Assembly (NCBI GenBank): GCA_964036045.1
Contig: OZ038382.1
Span: forward strand, 112,700,587 to 112,764,586
Length of the DNA stretch: 64,000 bases
Reading direction: 5' to 3'
Source: Eutreptiella sp. 'Long Island Sound 2002'
Taxonomy: Eukaryota > Euglenozoa > Euglenophyceae > Eutreptiales > Eutreptiaceae
Part shown: in pieces, positions 22,006 through 33,745 of the stretch
Layout of the letters: each line of letters begins with the position of its first letter
Position numbering within the stretch: the stretch's first letter is position 1
Position numbers and translations under genes: made by a program
The notes under the pieces: generated by a model
What the model was told of the DNA's origin: nothing
Seen by the model: the letters and a program-made list of their open reading frames with translations, nothing else
Database searches by the model: none

Positions 22006-22699
22006 TTGTTCGTCAGCTTCACGGCGTCTTGATCACACGTTTTCCTGTGCGTTTTCATGCGACCTCTCCAGCACTCAGTCCGTCTTAATGCTGTGTCTTA
22101 ATATGTCTTACACACGGAAGCATCTCTGCCGCTTGCCTCCCGGCTCTCTCCCGGAGGCTACGTGTCATCGTGCCTTATATATCGAGATGCCCTAGATCGC
22201 TTTATGCACTGAGGGGACGTCTTCTCGGTTCTAGTATGCGACCCCCCCCCCCCCCGTCCCTCCCTCACTGCCCACTTAGTTGCCAAGGGTCAATAGCTAC
22301 TGGCCATACATATGGTGGGGCTCGAAAAATTACTTCATTCCCCTTGCCCATTTTGTCCACTTTGCAGCCCAACACTATCCTTGAACCCAACCTTGACGAA
22401 GTTAGAATTAGTGTTGGGGGTCCACATTGGAGAGCAACGATGTGGCAAAAGTGGCCATGAATGAAATTATGGGGATTTTGTTCAGCCCAATCAACATGGT
22501 AGGCATGGCCAAACCAACTGGCTGCAAAGGTTAGGGTTAGGTTTATGGTTATGATATGGTTAGAGGGAGGGCAAGGGGAGGTAAGGGGAGCCCCCCCCCC
22601 CCCCCCGCCCCTCACACCAAGGGGTGCCATAAGGACGCCCACTCTTTTTTTTTTACTATGGCATCCACTCTTTGATGGTGGAGAAGTGCCAGATTCTGA

Positions 22700-22768
22700 G
22701 GTACCTAAGTTGGTAGTTGTACTGGACTCTGATCCTGAGGGTCCCAGGTTCAATTCCCAGCTTGTGCA
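22700..22768 (+). repeat. tRNA-like segment, unit 2
   Basis: B box at 22747-22757. It reads CTGGACTCTGATCC, one base closer to tRNA-Gln than unit 1. Confidence 0.5.
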
Positions 22769-22885
22769 ATATTTTAAGCTTCGCTTTTTTGGTCTTTTTT
22801 GTGTCTGCATGTTCCCCCCAGGATTGTGTTTGGCTTCTTCTTTTTTTTTTTTTTGGTCTGGTTTATGTCTGCATGTTACCCCAAG

Positions 22886-22969
22886 CGGTTACCCACCAAC
22901 CGCCATCGGTTACCCACCAACCGCCATCGGTTACCCACCAACCGCCATCGGTTACCCACCAGCCGCCTT
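22886..22969 (+). repeat. 21-bp minisatellite, 4 copies (unit 2)
   Basis: One more copy than unit 1; the last copy ends CAGCCGCCTT. Confidence 0.9.
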
Positions 22970-23127
22970 CGTAGGGCGTATTGGACACTCTGATTTTTTT
23001 TTATTCATTACGGCACCCCCTGCCTCACACACCCCAAATCGCACCACTTGGACCCCCCCCCCCCGTCTGACCCTCCTGATTCCCCCCCCCTCCCCGGCCC
23101 ATCGCCCCACCCCGAACACTCCCACCA

Positions 23128-24928
23128 ATGGCGGGCTGTCCGTTGCTCGGTATCGGGCTATACCTCCCACTATCGGGTTCCGTTGACAACTATGAACCTG
23201 TTTTGCAATGGGGTTTCGCGCATGTTTTGGCCTCCAAGCAGTATCTCCATGTCATTTTTGGGGACATTAATGAGAACCCTGGTTGGGCCCAGCATTTTCA
23301 GTTTTCTTTCTCGGACCTGCACTAGCTTTTTGCGGACATTTTAGCCGCGCCCCGTTTACACTGAGTAACACCCCGTGTGGAACTAGCTACATGGGTGCAT
23401 TGCTAGGGCTATTTTGATGTTCTAGACCATTTCGGTTGGTCCCAAGACACATCAACGGTGTTCATAGGGAGACCCACTGTGGCGCTCATTTGCCGTCTCA
23501 TGTTTGTCCCATCACTTTGCATATAGACGTTGTTGCGGCTCCCGAGCTAGTCTCCATCTTGGAAGACCGTCCCCACTTTCGTCTGTTTCCTCCTGAGCCA
23601 GTGCGTCTCACTGGCCGATATAATGCGGCCTTTTCACGTCTTATGCCTAAGTTAGCGGCTACGTCCAATGATGACCAATTCTCCCTCCTCCGCGATACTA
23701 TCGTGGGGGTGGTGCGTGCAGCTTACGGGGATCCTCTTGCTTTTGACAAGATCCCCGCTATGGTGCGGCAACACCAAGAGTACCCGCGGACCTTAGTCCG
23801 CGGGCACCCCCTATGGTGGTCTCGGCTGGGGCATTCGCATGAGGTACTCCGGAGGGCCTACACACGGCGTGGTGTGTCACTAACCTCTAATTGCAGCTTG
23901 GGCTTGTTCGCCCCTTGCAATTTACTCATCCATCATCAAAGGCGTACGGCTGCATTAGCTCTACCGGGCCACCCATGTAGCCACAGACGTCATGCACCCG
24001 TTGGTCCACCCTCGGCTACAGGCCCATGTCACGCTAGATCAGTTACGTTAGCGTCACCTAGTGCCCATCAACAATCTTTCTTTGTCTATGTTAGGAAGCT
24101 CATGCATTGGCAACTACTCTCAGTCACTCTTGACCCCCCCCCCCCCCTTCACCTTGCCCATTCTGCGGGATCTGCTTGAGGATACACCTCACACTTCACC
24201 CTACCGCAACTTGAGTATGTCCTGCTCCGCTCACTGACCGATGACAACCTCACACCAATACTTCGGTTTTGCAATGTGATCTTGGGGGGAGCGAGGGTTC
24301 TCGGCTTGCATCATGGGGGTTTCACTCTCTTGCCCAAGAAGACTCCGCGTGGTATAGTAGGCAATGGGTGACACCTCACTAACCCGTTGGTCTTGTGCAG
24401 AGTACTTTCCATGTACCTAACCACTACTCTACAGGGCTTTCTTTGTGGCAAGCGCCGCATCTCGTATGCGCAGTTTGCCATGTGGCCACACCGATCCAGA
24501 GTGGATGTCCTCTGCATTCGCAGCACCCTGCTTGCGGCGGATTTGTCCGCCTTGGTGGTGGAACTGTTGATCTCTGCATATAGTGCATATGGGTGGCTAC
24601 CAAGGACCGGAGGAGGTGTTGACTCGATACGAAGCGGGCTTAGGGTAGAGGGACCCCATCTCTGCTTTGGCGTAAAGTCTTTCGGGTGAAGTTATAGCCG
24701 CTATGGTCCTTTCAACTGCTCGGCTCGTCACTTCCCCCACCGGTCTCCTACGCTGCGAGGGCTCGATAGACGACGCATCTTGTCTAGGGGAATGCCACTA
24801 GGACGCCCACCCATTGGTGGCTCGCTTGCTATTTGCTGGTGTGGCCACCAATCTCTTTTCCCACCATGTGAAGACCGTGGCCCTTGGGACGGAGATGCGG
24901 CTCGGTGGTTTACACCCCTTGGATGAGC
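23128..24928 (+). pseudogene. LINE ORF2 fragment (unit 2)
   Basis: Endonuclease frame 23128-23325, linker frame 23436-24179, RT finger/palm frame around 24180-24689 (one TGA near 24370), motif-B region to 24928. The C tract near 24134 is longer than in unit 3, so the linker frame reads into a different C-terminus (ends ..HSAGSA), a direct example of homopolymer length deciding frame. Confidence 0.7.
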
Positions 24929-25616
24929 TTGTTCGTCAGCTTCACGGCGTCTTGATCACACGATTTCCTGTGCGTTTTCATGCGACCTCTCCAGCACTCA
25001 GTCCGTCTTAATGCTGTGTCTTAATATGTCTTACACACGGAAGCATCTCTGCCGCTTGCCTCCCGGCTCTCTCCCGGAGGCTACGTGTCATCGTGCCTTA
25101 TATATCGAGATGCCCTAGATCGCTGTATGCACTGAGGGGACGTCTTCTCGGTTCTAGTATGCGACCCCCCCCCCCCGTCCCTCCCTCACTGCCCACTTAG
25201 TTGCCAAGGGTCAATAGCTACTGGCCATACATATGGTGGGGCTCGAAAAATTACTTCATTCCCCTTGCCCATTTTGTCCACTTTGCAGCCCAACACTATC
25301 CTTGAACCCAACCTTGACGAAGTTAGAATTAGTGTTGGGGGTCCACATTGGAGAGCAACGATGTGGCAAAAGTGGCCATGAATGAAATTATGGGGATTTT
25401 GTTCAGCCCAATCAACATGGTAGGCATGGCCAAACCAACTGGCTGCAAAGGTTAGGGTTAGGTTTATGGTTATGATATGGTTAGAGGGAGGGCAAGGGGA
25501 TGTAAGGGGAGCCCCCCCCCCCCGCCCCTCACACCAAGGGGTGCCATAAGGACGCCCACTCTTTTTTTTTTACTATGGCATCCACTCTTTGATGGTGGAG
25601 AGGTGCCAAATTCTGA

Positions 25617-25685
25617 GGTACCTAAGTTGGTAGTTGTACTGGACTCTGATCCTGAGGGTCCCAGGTTCAATTCCCAGCTTGTGCA
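25617..25685 (+). repeat. tRNA-like segment, unit 3
   Basis: B box at 25664-25674; CTGGACTCTGATCC as in unit 2. Confidence 0.5.
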
Positions 25686-25800
25686 ATATTTTAAGCTTCG
25701 CTTTTTTGGTCTTTTTTGTGTCTGCATGTTACCCCCAGGATTGTGTTTGGCTTCTTCTTTTTTTTTTTTGGTCTGGTTTATGTCTGCATGTTACCCCAAG

Positions 25801-25884
25801 CGGTTACCCACCAACCGCCATCGGTTACCCACCAACCGCCATCGGTTACCCACCAACCGCCATCGGTTACCCACCAGCCGCCTT
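25801..25884 (+). repeat. 21-bp minisatellite, 4 copies (unit 3)
   Basis: Same copy number and terminal variant as unit 2. Confidence 0.9.
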
Positions 25885-26042
25885 CGTAGGGCGTATTGGA
25901 CACTCTGATTTTTTTTTATTCATTACGGCACCCCCTGCCTCACACACCCCAAATCGCACCACTTGGACCCCCCCCCCCCGTCTGACCCTCCTGATTCCCC
26001 CCCCCTCCCCGGCCCATCGCCCCACCCCGAACACTCCCACCA

Positions 26043-27842
26043 ATGGCGGGCTGTCCGTTGCTCGGTATCGGGCTATACCTCCCACTATCGGGTTCCGTTG
26101 ACAACTATGAACCTGTTTTGCAATGGGGTTTCGCGCATGTTTTGGCCTCCAAGCAGTATCTCCATGTCATTTTTGGGGACATTAATGAGAACCCTGGTTG
26201 GGCCCAGCATTTTCAGTTTTCTTTCTCGGACCTGCACTAGTCTTTTGCGGACATTTTAGCCGCGCCCCGTTTACACTGAGTAACACCCCGTGTGGAACTA
26301 GCTACATGGGTGCATTGCTAGGGCTATTTTGATGTTCTAGACCATTTCGGTTGGTCCCAAGACACATCAACGGTGTTCATAGGGAGACCCACTGTGGCGC
26401 TCATTTGCCGTCTCATCTTTGTCCCATCACTTTGCATATAGACGTTGTTGCGGCTCCCGAGCTAGTCTCCATCTTGGAAGACCGTCCCCACTTTCGTCTG
26501 TTTCCTCCTGAGCCAGTGCGTCTCACTGGCCGATATAATGCGGCCTTTTCACGTCTTATGCCTAAGTTAGCGGCTACGTCCAATGATGACCAATTCTCCC
26601 TCCTCCGCGATACTATCGTGGGGGTGGTGCGTGCAGCTTACGGGGATCCTCTTGCTTTTGACAAGATCCCCGCTATGGTGCGGCAACACCAAGAGTACCC
26701 GCGGACCTTAGTCCGCGGGCACCCCCTATGGTGGTCTCGGCTGGGGCATTCGCATGAGGTACTCCGGAGGGCCTACACACGGCGTGGTGTGTCACTAACC
26801 TCTAATTGCAGGTTGGGCTTGTTCGCCCCTTGCAATTTACTCATCCATCATCAAAGGCGTACGGCTGCATTAGCTCTACCGGGCCACCCATGTAGCCACA
26901 GACGTCATGCACCCGTTGGTCCACCCTCGGCTACAGGCCCATGTCACGCTAGATCAGTTACGTTAGCGTCACCTAGTGCCCATCAACAATCTTTCTTTGT
27001 CTATGTTAGGAAGCTCATGCATTGGCAACTACTCTCAGTCACTCTTGACCCCCCCCCCCCCTTCACCTTGCCCATTCTGCGGGATCTGCTTGAGGATACA
27101 CCTCACACTTCACCCTACCGCAACTTGAGTATGTCCTGCTCCGCTCACTGACCGATGACAACCTCACACCAATACTTCGGTTTTGCAATGTGATCTTGGG
27201 GGGAGCGAGGGTTCTCGGCTTGCATCATGGGGGTTTCACTCTCTTGCCCAAGAAGACTCCGCGTGGTATAGTAGGCAATGGGTGACACCTCACTAACCCG
27301 TTGGTCTTGTGCAGAGTACTTTCCATGTACCTAACCACTACTCTACAGGGCTTTCTTTGTGGCAAGCGCCGCATCTCGTATGCGCAGTTTGCCATGTGGC
27401 CACACCGATCCAGAGTGGATGTCCTCTGCATTCGCAGCACCCTGCTTGCGGCGGATTTGTCCGCCTTGGTGGTGGAACTGTTGATCTCTGCATATAGTGC
27501 ATATGGGTGGCTACCAAGGACCGGAGGAGGTGTTGACTCGATACGAAGCGGGCTTAGGGTAGAGGGACCCCATCTCTGCTTTGGTGTAAAGTCTTTCGGG
27601 TGAATTTATAGCCGCTATGGTCCTTTCAACTGCTCGGCTCGTCACTTCCCCCACCGGTCTCCTACGCTGCGAGGGCTCGATAGACGACGCATCTTGTCTA
27701 GGGGAATGCCACTAGGACGCCCACCCATTGGTGGCTCGCTTGCTATTTGCTGGTGTGGCCACCAATCTCTTTTCCCACCATGTGAAGACCGTGGCCCTTG
27801 GGACGGAGATGCGGCTCGGTGGTTTACACCCCTTGGATGAGC
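26043..27842 (+). pseudogene. LINE ORF2 fragment (unit 3)
   Basis: Endonuclease frame 26043-26240, linker frame 26351-27151 (continues through the C tract to ..LRDLLEDTPHTSP), RT frame about 27100-27603, motif-B region to the unit end. Confidence 0.7.
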
Positions 27843-28528
27843 TTGTTCGTCAGCTTCACGGCGTCTTGATCACACGTTTTCCTGTGCGTTTTCATGCGAC
27901 CTCTCCAGCACTCAGTCCGTCTTAATGCAGTGTCTTAATATGTCTTACACACGGAAGCATCTCTGCCGCTTGCCTCCCGGCTCTCTCCCGGAGGCTACGT
28001 GTCATCGTGCCTTATATATCGAGATGCCCTAGATCGCTGTATGCACTGAGGGGACGTCTTCTCGGTTCTAGTATGTGACCCCCCCCCCCCGTCCCTCCCT
28101 CACTGCCCACTTAGTTGCCAAGGGTCAATAGCTACTGGCCATACATATGGTGGGGCTCGAAAAACTACTTCATTCCCCTTGCCCATTTTGTCCACTTTGC
28201 AGCCCAACACTATCCTTGAACCCAACCTTGACGAAGTTAGAATTAGTGTTGGGGGTCCACATTGGAGAGCAACGATGTGGCAAAAGTGGCCATGAATGAA
28301 ATTATGGGGATTTTGTTCAGCCCAATCAACATGGTAGGCATGGCCAAACCAACTGGCTGCAAAGGTTAGGGTTAGGTTTATGGTTATGATATGGTTAGAG
28401 GGAGGGCAAGGGGAGGTAGGGGGAACCCCCCCCCCCCTCCCTCACACCAAGGGGTGCCATAAGGACGCCCACTCTTTTTTTTTACTATGGCATCCACTCT
28501 TTGATGGTAGAGAAGTGCCAGATTCTGA

Positions 28529-28597
28529 GGTACCTAAGTTGGTAGTTGTACTAGACTCTGATCCTGAGGGTCCCAGGTTCAATTCCTAGCTTGTGCA
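28529..28597 (+). repeat. tRNA-like segment, unit 4
   Basis: B box at 28576-28586; CTAGACTCTGATCC as in unit 1. Confidence 0.5.
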
Positions 28598-28715
28598 ATA
28601 TTTTAAGCTTCGCTTTTTTGGTCTTTTTTGTGTCTGCATGTTCCCCCCAGGATTGTGTTTGGCTTCTTCTTTTTTTTTTTTTTTGGTCTGGTTTATGTCT
28701 GCATGTTACTCCAAG

Positions 28716-28799
28716 CGGTTACCCTCCAACCGCCATCGGTTACCCACCAACCTCCATCGGTTACCCACCAACCGCCATCGGTTGCCCACCAACCGCCTT
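28716..28799 (+). repeat. 21-bp minisatellite, 4 copies (unit 4)
   Basis: Begins with the ACCCTCCAACC variant also seen in units 1 and 5. Confidence 0.9.
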
Positions 28800-28956
28800 C
28801 GTAGGGCGTATTGGACACTCTGATTTTTTTTTATTCATTACGGCACCCCCTGCCTCACACACCCCAAATCGCACCACTTGGACCCCCCCCCCCGTCTGAC
28901 CCTCCTGATCCCCCCCCCCCCCCCGGCCCATCGCCCCACCCCGAACACTCCCTCCA

Positions 28957-30756
28957 ATGGCGGGCTGTCCGTTACTCGGTATCGGGCTATACCTCCCACT
29001 ATCGGGTTCCGTTGACAACTATGAACCTGTTTTGCAATGGGGTTTCGCGCATGTTTTGGCCTCCAAGCAGTATCTCCATGTCATTTTTGGGGACATTAAT
29101 GAGAACCCTGGTTGGGCCCAGCATTTTCAGTTTTCTTTCTCGGACCTGCACTAGTCTTTTGCGGACATTTTAGCCGCGCCCCGTTTACACTGAGTAACAC
29201 CCCGTGTGGAACTAGCTACATGGGTGCATTGCTAGGGCTATTTTGATGTTCTAGACCATTTCGGTTGGTCCCAAGACACATCAACGGTGTTCATAGGGAG
29301 ACCCACTGTGGCGCTCATTTGCCGTCTCATCTTTGTCCCATCACTTTGCATATAGACGTTGTTGCGGCTCCCGAGCTAGTCTCCATCTTGGAAGACCGTC
29401 CCCACTTTCGTCTGTTTCCTCCTGAGCCAGTGCGTCTCACTGGCCGATATAATGCGGCCTTTTCACGTCTTATGCCTAAGTTAGCGGCTACGTCCAATGA
29501 TGACCAATTCTCCCTCCTCCGCGATACTATCGTGGGGGTGGTGCGTGCAGCGTACGGGGATCCTCTTGCTTTTGACAAGATCCCCGCTATGGTGCGGCAA
29601 CACCAAGAGTACCCGCGGACCTTAGTCCGCGGGCACCCCCTATGGTGGTCTCGGCTGGGGCATTCGCATGAGGTACTCCGGAGGGCCTACACACGGCGTG
29701 GTGTGTCACTAACCTCTAATTGCAGGTTGGGCTTGTTCGCCCCTTGCAATTTACTCATCCATCATCAAAGGCGTACGGCTGCATTAGCTCTACCGGGCCA
29801 CCCATGTAGCCACAGACGTCATGCACCCGTTGGTCCACCCTCGGCTACAGGCCCATGTCACGCTAGATCAGTTACGTTAGCGTCACCTAGTGCCCATCAA
29901 CAATCTTTCTTTGTCTATGTTAGGAAGCTCATGCATTGGCAACTACTCTCAGTCACTCTTGACCCCCCCCCCCCCTTCACCTTGCCCATTCTGCGGGATC
30001 TGCTTGAGGATACACCTCACACTTCACCCTACCGCAACTTGAGTATGTCCTGCTCCGCTCACTGACCGATGACAACCTCACACCAATACTTCGGTTTTGC
30101 AATGTGATCTTGGGGGGAGCGAGGGTTCTCGGCTTGCATCATGGGGGTTTCACTCTCTTGCCCAAGAAGACTCCGCGTGGTATAGTAGGCAATGGGTGAC
30201 ACCTCACTAACCCGTTGGTCTTGTGCAGAGTACTTTCCATGTACCTAACCACTACTCTACAGGGCTTTCTTTGTGGCAAGCGCCGCATCTCGTATGCGCA
30301 GTTTGCCATGTGGCCACACCGATCCAGAGTGGATGTCCTCTGCATTCGCAGCACCCTGCTTGCGGCGGATTTGTCCGCCTTGGTGGTGGAACTGTTGATC
30401 TCTGCATATAGTGCATATGGGTGGCTACCAAGGACCGGAGGAGGTGTTGACTCGATACGAAGCGGGCTTAGGGTAGAGGGACCCCATCTCTGCTTTGGTG
30501 TAAAGTCTTTCGGGTGAATTTATAGCCGCTATGGTCCTTTCAACTGCTCGGCTCGTCACTTCCCCCACCGGTCTCCTACGCTGCGAGGGCTCGATAGACG
30601 ACGCATCTTGTCTAGGGGAATGCCACTAGGACGCCCACCCATTGGTGGCTCGCTTGCTATTTGCTGGTGTGGCCACCAATCTCTTTTCCCACCATGTGAA
30701 GACCGTGGCCCTTGGGACGGAGATGCGGCTCGGTGGTTTACACCCCTTGGATGAGC
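28957..30756 (+). pseudogene. LINE ORF2 fragment (unit 4)
   Basis: Endonuclease frame 28957-29154, linker frame 29265-30065, RT frame about 30010-30517, motif-B region to the unit end. The linker protein is identical to that of unit 3. Confidence 0.7.
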
Positions 30757-31441
30757 TTGTTCGTCAGCTTCACGGCGTCTTGATCACACGTTTTCCTGTG
30801 CGTTTTCATGCGACCTCTCCAGCACTCAGTCCGTCTTAATGCAGTGTCTTAATATGTCTTACACACGGAAGCATCTCTGCCGCTTGCCTCCCGGCTCTCT
30901 CCCGGAGGCTACGTGTCATCGTGCCTTATATATCGAGATGCCCTAGATCGCTGTATGCACTGAGGGGACGTCTTCTCGGTTCTAGTATGTGACCCCCCCC
31001 CCCGTCCCTCCCTCACTGCCCACTTAGTTGCCAAGGGTCAATAGCTACTGGCCATACATATGGTGGGGCTCGAAAAACTACTTCATTCCCCTTGCCCATT
31101 TTGTCCACTTTGCAGCCCAACACTATCCTTGAACCCAACCTTGACGAAGTTAGAATTAGTGTTGGGGGTCCACATTGGAGAGCAACGATGTGGCAAAAGT
31201 GGCCATGAATGAAATTATGGGGATTTTGTTCAGCCCAATCAACATGGTAGGCATGGCCAAACCAACTGGCTGCAAAGGTTAGGGTTAGGTTTATGGTTAT
31301 GATATGGTTAGAGGGAGGGCAAGGGGAGGTAGGGGGAACCCCCCCCCCCCTCCCTCACACCAAGGGGTGCCATAAGGACGCCCACTCTTTTTTTTTACTA
31401 TGGCATCCACTCTTTGATGGTAGAGAAGTGCCAGATTCTGA

Positions 31442-31510
31442 GGTACCTAAGTGGGTAGTTGTACTAGACTCTGATCCTGAGGGTCCCAGGTTCAATTCCC
31501 AGCTTGTGCA
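31442..31510 (+). repeat. tRNA-like segment, unit 5
   Basis: B box at 31489-31499. The A-box-like part reads TAAGTGGGTAG, a change from the other copies. Confidence 0.45.
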
Positions 31511-31632
31511 ATATTTTGAGCTTCGCTTTTTTGGTCTTTTTTGTGTCTGCATGTTCCCCCCAGGATTGTGTTTGGCTTCTTCTTTTTTTTTTTTTTTTTT
31601 TGGTCTGGTTTATGTCTGCATGTTACTCCAAG

Positions 31633-31716
31633 CGGTTACCCTCCAACCGCCATCGGTTACCCACCAACCTCCATCGGTTACCCACCAACCGCCATCGGTT
31701 ACCCACCAACCGCCTT
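31633..31716 (+). repeat. 21-bp minisatellite, 4 copies (unit 5)
   Basis: First copy ACCCTCC variant, second copy CCTCC variant as in unit 4. Confidence 0.9.
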
Positions 31717-31869
31717 CGTAGGGCGTATTGGACACTCTGATTTTTTTTTATTCATTACGGCACCCCCTGCCTCACACACCCCAAATCGCACCACTTGGAC
31801 CCCCCCCCCGTCTGACCCTCCTGACCCCCCCCCCCCCGGCCCATCGCCCCACCCCGAACACTCCCTCCA

Positions 31870-33670
31870 ATGGCGGGCTGTCCGTTGCTCGGTATCGGGC
31901 TATACCTCCCACTATCGGGTTCCGTTGACAACTATGAACCTGTTTTGCAATGGGGTTTCGCGCATGTTTTCGCCTCCAAGCAGTATCTCCATGTCATTTT
32001 TGGGGACATTAATGAGAACCCTGGTTGGGCCCAGCATTTTCAGTTTTCTTTCTCGGACCTGCACTAGCTTTTTGCGGACATTCTAGCCGCGCCCCGTTTA
32101 CACCGAGTAACACCCCGTGTGGAACTAGCTACATGGGTGAATTGCTAGGGCTATTTTGATGTTCTAGACCATTTCGGTTGGTCCCAAGACACATCAACGG
32201 TGTTCATAGGGAGACCCACTGTGGCGCTCATTTGCCGTCTCATCTTTGTCCCATCACTTTGCATGTAGACGTTGTTGCGGCTCCCGAGCTAGTCTCCATC
32301 TTGGAAGGCTGTCCCCACTTTCGTCTGTTTCCTCCTGAGCCAGTGCGTCTCACTGGCCGATATAATGCGGCCTTTTCACGTCTTATGCCTAAGTTAGCAG
32401 CTACGTCTAATGATGACCAATTCTCCCTCCTCCGCGATACTATCGTGGGGGTGGTGCGTGCAGCGTACGGGGATCCTCTTGCTTTTGACAAGATCCCCGC
32501 TATGGTGCGGCAACACCAAGAGTACCCGCGGACCTTAGTCCGCGGGCACCCCCTATGGTGGTCTCGGCTGGGGCATTCGCATGAGGTACTCCGGAGGGCC
32601 TACACACGGCGTGGTGTGTCACTAACCTCTAATTGCAGGTTGGGCTTGTTCGCCCCTTGCAATTTACTCATCCATCATCAAAGGCGTACCGCTGCATTAG
32701 CTCTACCGGGCCACCCATGTAGCCAAAGACGTCATGCACCCGTTGGTCCACCCTCGGCTACAGGCCCATGTCACGCTAGATCAGTTACGTTAGCGTCACC
32801 TAGTGCCCATCAACAATCTTTCTTTGTCTATGCTAGGAAGCTCATGGATTGGCAACCACTCTCAGTCACTCTTGACCCCCCCCCCCCCTTCACCTTGCCC
32901 ATTCTGCGGGATCTGCTTGAGAATGCACCTCACACTTCACCCTACCGCAACTTGAGTATGTCTTGCTCCGCTCACTGACCGATGACAACCTCACACCAAT
33001 ACTTCGGTTTTGCAATGTGATCTTGGGGGGAGCGAGGGTTGCTGGCTTGCATCATGGGGGTTTCACTCTCTTGTCCAAGAAGACTCCGCGTGGTATAGTA
33101 GGCAATGGGTGACACCTCACTAACCCGTTGGTCTTGTGGAAAGTACTTTCCATGTACCTAACCACTACTCTACAGGGCTTTCTTTGTGGCAAGCGCCGCA
33201 TCTCGTATGCGCAGTTTGCCATGTGCCCACACCGATCCGGAGTGGATGTCCTCTGCATTCGCAGCACCCTGCTTGCGGCGGATTTGTCCGCCTTGGTAGT
33301 GGAACTGTTGATCTCTGCATATAGTGCTTATGGGTGGCTACCAAGGACCGGAGGAGGTGTTGACCCGATACGAAGCGGGCTTAGGGTAGAGGGACCCCAT
33401 CTCTGCTTTGGTGTAAAGTCTTTCGGGTGAATTTATAGCCGCTATGGTCCTTTCAACTGCTCGGCTCGTCACTTCCCCCACCGGTCTCCTACGCTGCGAG
33501 GGCTCGATAGACAACACATCTTGTCTAGGGGAATGCCACTAGGACGCCCACCCATTGGTGGCTCGCTTGCTATCTGCTGGTGTGGCCACCAATCTCTTTT
33601 CCCACCATGTGAAGACCGTGGCCCTTGGGACGGAGATGCGGCTCGGTGGTTTACACCCCTTGGATGAGCT
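31870..33670 (+). pseudogene. LINE ORF2 fragment (unit 5)
   Basis: Endonuclease frame 31870-32067, linker frame 32178-32978, RT frame about 32925-33430, motif-B region to 33670. The RT frame is uninterrupted into downstream DNA apart from the shared TGA near 33110 and a frame change before motif B. Confidence 0.7.
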
Positions 33671-33745
33671 GCCCTTTTTGCTCGGCTTGGCTCTGTAGCA
33701 CCCGTCCCCTAGCACTTTTGTCTGGTTACTCAGACGGCATCCCGT
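33671..33745 (+). pseudogene. Probable continuation of the LINE RT (motif C position)
   Basis: Immediately after the array a plus frame reads ALLSGYSDGIPCRITLIG, with YSDG at 33727-33738. Reverse transcriptases have YxDD about 40-60 residues after motif B, which is where this falls relative to RGMPLGRP in unit 5. If right, this is a degraded motif C (second Asp lost) and single-copy DNA right of the array is the native continuation of the LINE. The match is short and the gene is dead. Confidence 0.3.

Larger units (their letters stand above)
22006..24928 (+). repeat. Array unit 2 of 5 (2,923 bp)
   Basis: Nearly identical to units 3 and 4. It shares GGCGTAAAG...GTGAAGTTATAG near its end with unit 1, whereas units 3-5 have GGTGTAAAG...GTGAATTTATAG. 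Confidence 0.95.
24929..27842 (+). repeat. Array unit 3 of 5 (2,914 bp)
   Basis: Joint to unit 4 at 27842/27843. It differs from unit 4 mainly in C and T tract length and in AATGCTGTGTC versus AATGCAGTGTC near its start. Confidence 0.95.
27843..30756 (+). repeat. Array unit 4 of 5 (2,914 bp)
   Basis: Shares with unit 5 the variants AATGCAGTGTC, GAAAAACTACTTC, GGAGGTAGGGGGAACCCCC and CAACCTCCATCGG in the minisatellite. These two are therefore the closest pair in their first half. Confidence 0.95.
30757..33670 (+). repeat. Array unit 5 of 5 (2,914 bp), last copy
   Basis: Ends at GATGAGCT (33663-33670), exactly at the unit joint, and then leaves the repeat for single-copy DNA. Its LINE half carries variants shared with unit 1 and absent from units 2-4. 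Confidence 0.95.

Noticed and set aside
22525-22545. Telomeric repeat (GGTTAGGGTTAGG)
   Set aside because: Only two TTAGGG units, inside each 2.9-kb array unit; not a telomere.
22265-22810. 181-codon minus-strand frame in the 2.9-kb unit
   Set aside because: It runs through a poly-C tract and its length varies between units with tract length; it overlaps the tRNA-like segment on the other strand.
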